From: Opitutia bacterium
Lineage (GTDB): Bacteria > Verrucomicrobiota > Verrucomicrobiia > Opitutales > Opitutaceae
NCBI GenBank assembly: GCA_947472765.1
Contig: CANJCM010000036.1
Coordinates: 1 to 44,225, forward strand
Length of the DNA stretch: 44,225 bases
Direction of reading: 5' to 3'
Numbering within the stretch: the first letter of the stretch is position 1; every line of letters starts with the position of its first letter. The notes beneath the pieces were generated by a model. The model did not search any database and was not told the DNA's origin. It saw only the letters and a program-made list of their open reading frames with translations. Made by a program: the position numbers and the translations under genes. This document shows, one piece after another, positions 39,463 to 44,225 of this stretch.

Positions 39463-42201
39463 TTACTTCACGCGGAACAACTCACTCTGCACCACCGCGT
39501 GCACGAGGCTGCGGACGCCGTAGCGACCGGCTTTCGCTTGCTCGAGGATCGCTTCGATTTGCGCGCGATCGCTGAAGCGGACCGGCGCACCCGTCGCATA
39601 GGTGACGAGTTGTTGGGCGAGGTTGCGCGCGAGTTGCGGCTCGTTCGCCAGCACGAGGCGCTTGAATTCCCTGATGTCGGCGAAGGTGCGGCCGTCCGGC
39701 AGCGTTCCACCCGACTCCACGGGCAGCGCGTGATAAAACACAAACGGTCCCCCACTCTTTCCAAACCCTCTTTCCGCCGGATGGGTCTCATCGGCCAGCG
39801 CGCGATAGCGTTCGCGCCAGCCACCGAGCACGTCGAAGTTCTCCAGGGCAAACCCAGCCGGATCGATCTTCCGGTGACACGAGGCGCAGCTTTCGTCGGC
39901 GCGATGCTTCTCGAGCTGTTGACGGATTGTCGCCGCGCCGCGGATGTCCGGTTCGATCGCGGGTACCGCGGCCGGCGGTGGCGGAATCGTCATCCCGAGG
40001 ATCCGCTCCGCGATCCAGGCGCCCCGAATCACGGGCGAGGTCGTGGTGCCGTTGGCCGTGACCTTGAGCACGCTCGCCTGCGTCATGAGTCCACCGCGCG
40101 GACTGTCAGGGGGCAGCGTGATGCGCCGCATGAGTGCGCCGGAGATGCCCGGCAGGTCATAGTGCCGGGCCAGCCGCTCGTTCACGTAGGTGAAGTCGGA
40201 ATCGACCACGTTTCGCACCGGGAGATCGCGGTCGAGCAATTCCCCGAAGAAGAGTTGCGTCTCATCGAGCGCGGCCTCGGTGAGCGAATCGTCGAAGACG
40301 TAGTCGGGATACAGGGACGTCGACGGCGACGTGTCGTGCATCCGGCGCGTATCGAGCCAGTAGTCGAGGAACGCATTCACGAACCGGCGGGACTTCGGGT
40401 CGGCCAGCATCCGCTCCGCCTGCTGCCGCAGGACGTCGGGCCGGGTCAACTCTCCGCGCGCAGCCGCGGCACGCAGGATTTCGTCGGGCTCGGAGTTCCA
40501 CAGGAAGAGCGCGAGGCGCGTGGCGAGGGCGGGGTTGTCCAACCGGCCCGGTTTCTCGTCGACCGAGATGAAGCCCGGGGACGCGAGCACGCCGGTATAA
40601 CCCGACAGCATGGATTCCGCGAAGGTGTGTCCGCGGTCGAGTTCCTTGAAGATGACACCGAGATAAGTCTGCACCTCGCGCTCGACGACCGGGCGGCGAT
40701 ACACGCGCTGCATGAACGCCCGGAGCAGGCGCTCGGCGTCGACCTTCGGCTGGGTGGTCCCAACGTCGACCGTCATTTTTTTCAGGCCCTGCCCGCCGCG
40801 GCCGCGTCCCTGCGCTTGCGGTGGAACGTCGACCTCCACTCCGGGCGCGCCGGCGGCGAGGCGCTCCATGGGCAGGTCACCGAAGAGCAATTGGTAACCG
40901 GCCTCGGAGTCGGCGTCATAGAGCGGGCCCTCGACTTCGATCCAGCGGAAGGCGACGCCGGGAATGCCGTCCTTCGTCGCGAGCGGGTTCGTGTTTCCGA
41001 GCGGATTGTCGAGGAAGAGCATCCGGAAGAGTCGCGACGCATCGGTCACGAGGGACTCGTTGGCCTGCATCCAGAATTCCAGTTCGCTGACGCCAGGCTC
41101 GACGTGGAGATCGAAGCCGCCCACCCGGCGGTTCTCGGTCGCGCCCTTCGCGTAGACCGTGATCGGTTCGGAACGGCGTCCCGGAGAAACGAGGTCCCAA
41201 TTGGGCCGGTTCATCTGGACCGGCCAGATGACGGTTCGCTTCTCGCTGCCGATGCCCTCGACAGTGATGCGGGAACCGCCGCCGCCAACCCAGATGGTGT
41301 AACCGGAAAAGCGCACCCGGTACCGGGCCGTGGCGGGGGCGGTGAAACTGCTCCACGCCTGGTTGAAGCCGGTGCCGAAATAGCTGAGCACCCAGCCGAC
41401 GGCCTCGCGTTCGCGGGTCCCGGGATCCGCCGCGCCGACGGTGGGCGGTTTGCGCCGCGCGCGGACATCGGGCTGGGCCTCGGTGCCCAGGAGGGTCGTG
41501 ACGGCACGGTCGGGGTAAGTTTGTCCCGGCGTCTGCTGGAACTTGAGCTGAAAGGCCGGTTCCTCACGGGCGTAGTAGCGGACGACCTTCGGCTCGATGC
41601 GCTGCAGCCGGGCGCTCATCACGGCGCGCATCGACAAGTCGGCGGCCTCCATGAAGCGGGCGACCTGCACGTAGGAAATGTCGAGCGCCTCACCGAGCTT
41701 GTTGTAACGGTGAGCCACGCCGTCCTCGGGCAGATGGCTGCGCACCTCGAGCCACGGCGCCTGAAAGATGTCGCGGATGGCGTTCTCGAACTCGTAGCCA
41801 TTCAGCCGGCGGCGGAGCGCCCGGCCCTCGCGGGCGATGATTTCCCCTTCCGCGGCGCTCAAAGTCGTGCCCAGGGTCTTGATGAAGGCGGACGTTGCCG
41901 CGGGATCGGGACGCTTCTTCTCCTTCGGCGGCATCTCGCCGTTCTGCACGCGATCGTGAACCTTCACCCAGGTGGAGAAATTCGCCGGGTCGGCGGACGC
42001 GATGGAGAGCGTCGTGAGATCGAGGCTCGCCTCCTTGTCCACGTCGTTGTGGCAGCTCGTGCAGTGCCGATCGGTGAAGTCACTGATGCCGGCATCGGGC
42101 ATGGCCGCGTTCGCCGCGACCGTCAGCGCCGCGGCGAGCGCCCACGGACGGAGCGGGCGAAGACGGGCCAAACCCAGAGGACGCAGGAAACGAAAAACCA
42201 T
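39463..42201 (-). CDS. DUF1592/DUF1588/DUF1587/DUF1585 multi-domain exported cytochrome-like protein
   Basis: About 912 residues from ATG 42201. A basic N-terminus and hydrophobic stretch (WALAAALTVAANAA) form the export signal. CTSCH at 47-51 is an N-terminal c-type haem motif; a second, CASCH, is at 772-776 in the DUF1588/1585 region (CASCHRKIDPAGFALENFD). In between are RRRLNGYEFENAIRDIF (DUF1587), a beta-rich insertion, RAFMQRVYRRPV (DUF1595) and ALFLWNSEPDE...FLDYWLDTR (DUF1592). This set is confined mainly to Planctomycetes and Verrucomicrobia; function is not established. It starts 5 bp after the small exported protein gene and is the third gene of an operon with the DUF1552 gene. Confidence 0.9.
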   Translation of the reverse strand: MVFRFLRPLGLARLRPLRPWALAAALTVAANAAMPDAGISDFTDRHCTSCHNDVDKEASLDLTTLSIASADPANFSTWVKVHDRVQNGEMPPKEKKRPDPAATSAFIKTLGTTLSAAEGEIIAREGRALRRRLNGYEFENAIRDIFQAPWLEVRSHLPEDGVAHRYNKLGEALDISYVQVARFMEAADLSMRAVMSARLQRIEPKVVRYYAREEPAFQLKFQQTPGQTYPDRAVTTLLGTEAQPDVRARRKPPTVGAADPGTREREAVGWVLSYFGTGFNQAWSSFTAPATARYRVRFSGYTIWVGGGGSRITVEGIGSEKRTVIWPVQMNRPNWDLVSPGRRSEPITVYAKGATENRRVGGFDLHVEPGVSELEFWMQANESLVTDASRLFRMLFLDNPLGNTNPLATKDGIPGVAFRWIEVEGPLYDADSEAGYQLLFGDLPMERLAAGAPGVEVDVPPQAQGRGRGGQGLKKMTVDVGTTQPKVDAERLLRAFMQRVYRRPVVEREVQTYLGVIFKELDRGHTFAESMLSGYTGVLASPGFISVDEKPGRLDNPALATRLALFLWNSEPDEILRAAAARGELTRPDVLRQQAERMLADPKSRRFVNAFLDYWLDTRRMHDTSPSTSLYPDYVFDDSLTEAALDETQLFFGELLDRDLPVRNVVDSDFTYVNERLARHYDLPGISGALMRRITLPPDSPRGGLMTQASVLKVTANGTTTSPVIRGAWIAERILGMTIPPPPAAVPAIEPDIRGAATIRQQLEKHRADESCASCHRKIDPAGFALENFDVLGGWRERYRALADETHPAERGFGKSGGPFVFYHALPVESGGTLPDGRTFADIREFKRLVLANEPQLARNLAQQLVTYATGAPVRFSDRAQIEAILEQAKAGRYGVRSLVHAVVQSELFRVK

Positions 42202-42206
42202 CGTCG

Positions 42207-42752
42207 TCACCGGGCGTTTGCACTGACCGACGGCGCCGGATTCGCAGTGCCTGCGATCTGCAGTTCGGTCGTCACGGCTCCCGCGAGTGCCTTGTAGGAG
42301 CTCGTGATGAAGCCCTGCACCACGATGGTGCCGCGGCGGCCCTTCACGGGGTTGAGGTGACAGTCGACCTCGATGACGTCCTGCCCGGCCTTGTACGCCA
42401 CGAGCCGGCCGTAGAACGCACCGCATTCATTGCCGCCGATCTGCCGTACGACGAGTTCGCCGTCGGCAGCGGGGCTGCCGCTCAGGGTCACGCGCACATG
42501 AATCGCCTGCCGCTCAACGGAGTTGTCCACGGTCGCCGGCGAGACCTCGATCGCGCGCGTCCGCAGCGGCTGATGGTAGCGATCGTAAACTTCGATCAAG
42601 TCATCGTTGGCCGCCCACGCCGCGAACGGCAGCGCCGCCGCGGAAACAAGCATCAGCGCGAGAGCGACCGAAAGGCGAAAGGCGCGTCGCGGCGCGAAGC
42701 CCGGACAACGACGGGAGCGAAAGGCGATCGAACGTTCTCCCGGCCGGCTCAT
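42207..42752 (-). CDS. Small exported protein of unknown function in the DUF1552/DUF1592 operon
   Basis: About 181 residues from ATG 42752, which overlaps the TGA of the DUF1552 gene (ATGA). The n-region is long and arginine-rich (residues 1-26), followed by a hydrophobic segment [20 protein letters not shown] and a likely cleavage after AWA (48). The mature part alternates beta-strand-like segments ([25 protein letters not shown]) and has two cysteines, Cys110 and Cys131, that could form a disulphide. I do not recognise the family. Stop lies 5 bp before the next ATG, so it is translated between its two larger partners. Confidence 0.75.
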   Translation of the reverse strand: MSRPGERSIAFRSRRCPGFAPRRAFRLSVALALMLVSAAALPFAAWAANDDLIEVYDRYHQPLRTRAIEVSPATVDNSVERQAIHVRVTLSGSPAADGELVVRQIGGNECGAFYGRLVAYKAGQDVIEVDCHLNPVKGRRGTIVVQGFITSSYKALAGAVTTELQIAGTANPAPSVSANAR

Positions 42753-44098
42753 GTCTGTTCCAAGCCCTTCATGGTGCCGGTCGACGAGGCGAAGCGGTCC
42801 TGGTTCAGGCCGAGGCGCTGCAGGAGGGAGACGTAAAGATTGGTCAGCGGGTAATTGTGCGTGGTGTCGAACGCGAGGTGCTGGCCGTGCTTGAAACCGC
42901 CGCCGGCGAGGAGCACCGGCATGTTCACGCACATGTGCTGGTTGGCGTCGCCGAGGTTCGAGCCGTAGAGCACCATGGTCCGATCGAGGAGGGATTCCTC
43001 GCCCTCCCTCACGTTCTTGAGTCCCTGATACAATCCGGCCAGGACCCGCATGTGCTGGGCGTCGAGCTCCTTGAGTTGCCGGCGTTTCTCCTCGGACTTT
43101 CCGTGGTGGGACAGGTTGTGATAGCCGTCGCTCAGCGCGATGTTCGGCAAGTCGACGACGGGTGAGGACACGCTGTCGATCATGAGGGCGATCGAGCGGG
43201 TGGAGTCGGTTTCGAAGGCGAGCCGGGCCACATCGTACATCAGTTTCACCTTCTCGAAGTACTGGGCCGGATTCGCGACATCGACGGGCGGGGCGGCCTT
43301 GACGGCGGGCTTGGGCTTGTGCTCCCAGCCGCGGGACACCTGCAGGCGATGCTCGAGATCGCGGACGCTGGTGAAGTACTGGTCGAGCCGATCGCGATCG
43401 CGTCCGCCGACCTCGCCCTCGAGCTCCTTGAGCTGGGAGGCGACGGCATCGAGGATGCTCTCGCCGGTCTCGAGCTTGCGAATCTGCGTCTGCACCTCGG
43501 CCGGATTGCCCTGGAGGAAGAGCTGCTTGAAGACGACCGACGGCTTGTCCTCCGGCGGGATGCCCACGCCCATGCTGGTGCAGGAGAGACTCCGGCTCCG
43601 CGTGTTGACGGAAAGCGTCAGGGACGGAAACCGCGTCTGGATGCCGATCTTCTCCGCGATCAACTGATCGAGAGAGAGCGTGTTCCGGAACGAGCTGCTG
43701 CTCGGATGCGGCGCGGCGCTGAGGAAACAGATGTCGGCGGGATGGCCGCCATCGACGTTCGGGTGCGAGACTCCGCTGAAGACGGTGAAATCGTCGCGGT
43801 GATCCTGCAGCAGGGCGAGGTAAGGTGACGGTGTGTAGTTGCGGCCGCTGCCGGAGGGGAAGAACTGGTCGCCGAGCAGGCCGAGATTATTGCAGATGCC
43901 GAACAGCCGGCGCGGCCTGGCGCCGGGAGCCAGCGGTGAATCCGACTGGGCCGCCCGGGCGAAGCGAGGCAGCATGGCCTCGAGCCACGGCAGGGCCAGC
44001 GCGACCCCGGTCCCCTGCAGAAAGCGGCGGCGGGAGACCGGCTGCCGCGTCGCGAGGTAGGGGGCAGAGGGAAAGCGGATGCCGTTGGGTGGGTTCAC
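42749..44098 (-). CDS. DUF1552 domain protein with Tat signal
   Basis: About 449 residues from GTG 44098 ([10 protein letters not shown]), near the usual family length. The twin-arginine motif [10 protein letters not shown] (residues 22-31) and hydrophobic [11 protein letters not shown] show Tat export. The body has the DUF1552 pattern: [55 protein letters not shown] with GGG following. The frame remains open to 44212 (another GTG), which would add 38 proline-rich residues before the signal; less likely. First gene of the operon DUF1552 - small exported protein - DUF1592. Function of the family is unknown; the motif pattern is reminiscent of the related DUF1501 proteins. Confidence 0.88.
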   Translation of the reverse strand: MNPPNGIRFPSAPYLATRQPVSRRRFLQGTGVALALPWLEAMLPRFARAAQSDSPLAPGARPRRLFGICNNLGLLGDQFFPSGSGRNYTPSPYLALLQDHRDDFTVFSGVSHPNVDGGHPADICFLSAAPHPSSSSFRNTLSLDQLIAEKIGIQTRFPSLTLSVNTRSRSLSCTSMGVGIPPEDKPSVVFKQLFLQGNPAEVQTQIRKLETGESILDAVASQLKELEGEVGGRDRDRLDQYFTSVRDLEHRLQVSRGWEHKPKPAVKAAPPVDVANPAQYFEKVKLMYDVARLAFETDSTRSIALMIDSVSSPVVDLPNIALSDGYHNLSHHGKSEEKRRQLKELDAQHMRVLAGLYQGLKNVREGEESLLDRTMVLYGSNLGDANQHMCVNMPVLLAGGGFKHGQHLAFDTTHNYPLTNLYVSLLQRLGLNQDRFASSTGTMKGLEQT

Positions 44099-44225
44099 GG
44101 GTGGCGGAGGGGGACGTGAATTACTCCATGCACCGGGGGCGGACGGCTGAAAACCGAACCGGCGGATGGAGCGAGGAAGCCGGGCCAGCTTGGAGGTCCG
44201 GGTCACAAGCACAACGCCGCGACGA

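Noticed and set aside
39499-42297. Plus-strand open frame of about 930 codons
   Set aside because: Antisense to the DUF1592 gene, whose motifs are clear; composition typical of a shadow frame.

Overview
The window looks like a piece of a high-GC (roughly 64%) chromosome from a member of the Verrucomicrobiota, most likely Opitutaceae. Reasons: a TonB-dependent receptor of the type expanded in that family, several protein families typical of the PVC superphylum (PVC-type haem dehydrogenase, DUF1592/DUF1552 pair, planctomycete-type cytochrome domain, DUF1080), and intergenic regions full of short palindromic repeats. No rRNA, tRNA, CRISPR array, insertion sequence or phage gene was recognised. 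The taxonomic call is inference from families.

Region 1 (1-10.3 kb, almost all minus strand) is a carbohydrate or sugar-acid uptake and oxidation block. It holds a TonB-dependent receptor with its own terminator, an MFS transporter, a malate/lactate-type dehydrogenase, three Gfo/Idh/MocA oxidoreductases, an SDR and an aldo/keto reductase. Several of these genes overlap by 4 bp or lie within 16 bp of each other. Region 2 (10.7-17.2 kb) has a D-2-hydroxyacid dehydrogenase, a threonine-synthase-like PLP enzyme, an aldose-1-epimerase-like protein, a divergent succinylglutamate desuccinylase/aspartoacylase-like enzyme whose start codon overlaps that of its neighbour on the other strand, an SDR, and a GntR-HTH regulator with a LacI-type sensor domain.

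Region 3 (17.7-29 kb) resembles a sialic-acid (nonulosonate) utilisation locus: AGE-family 2-epimerase, NanM-type kelch mutarotase with an N-terminal extension, RraA-like protein, DUF2959 lipoprotein, tandem-DUF1080 exported protein, FCD-type GntR regulator, NAL/DHDPS-family lyase, Asp-box sialidase-like exported protein and an alpha/alpha-toroid protein. Lyase and sialidase are divergent, and the same 10-bp palindrome TGCTATAGCA lies upstream of each, a candidate shared operator.

Region 4 (29.2-44.2 kb) encodes mainly exported redox and hydrolytic proteins: an ankyrin/haem/toroid/cytochrome fusion, a Tat-exported amidase, a two-domain MBL-fold protein, a PVC haem dehydrogenase, and an operon DUF1552 - small exported protein - DUF1592.

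Intergenic DNA is unusual. Four unrelated palindromic repeat families have copies with the same build (67-73 bp, about 26-bp arms). There are also short-period tandem repeats that abut or contain stop codons, and two long inverted repeat pairs.
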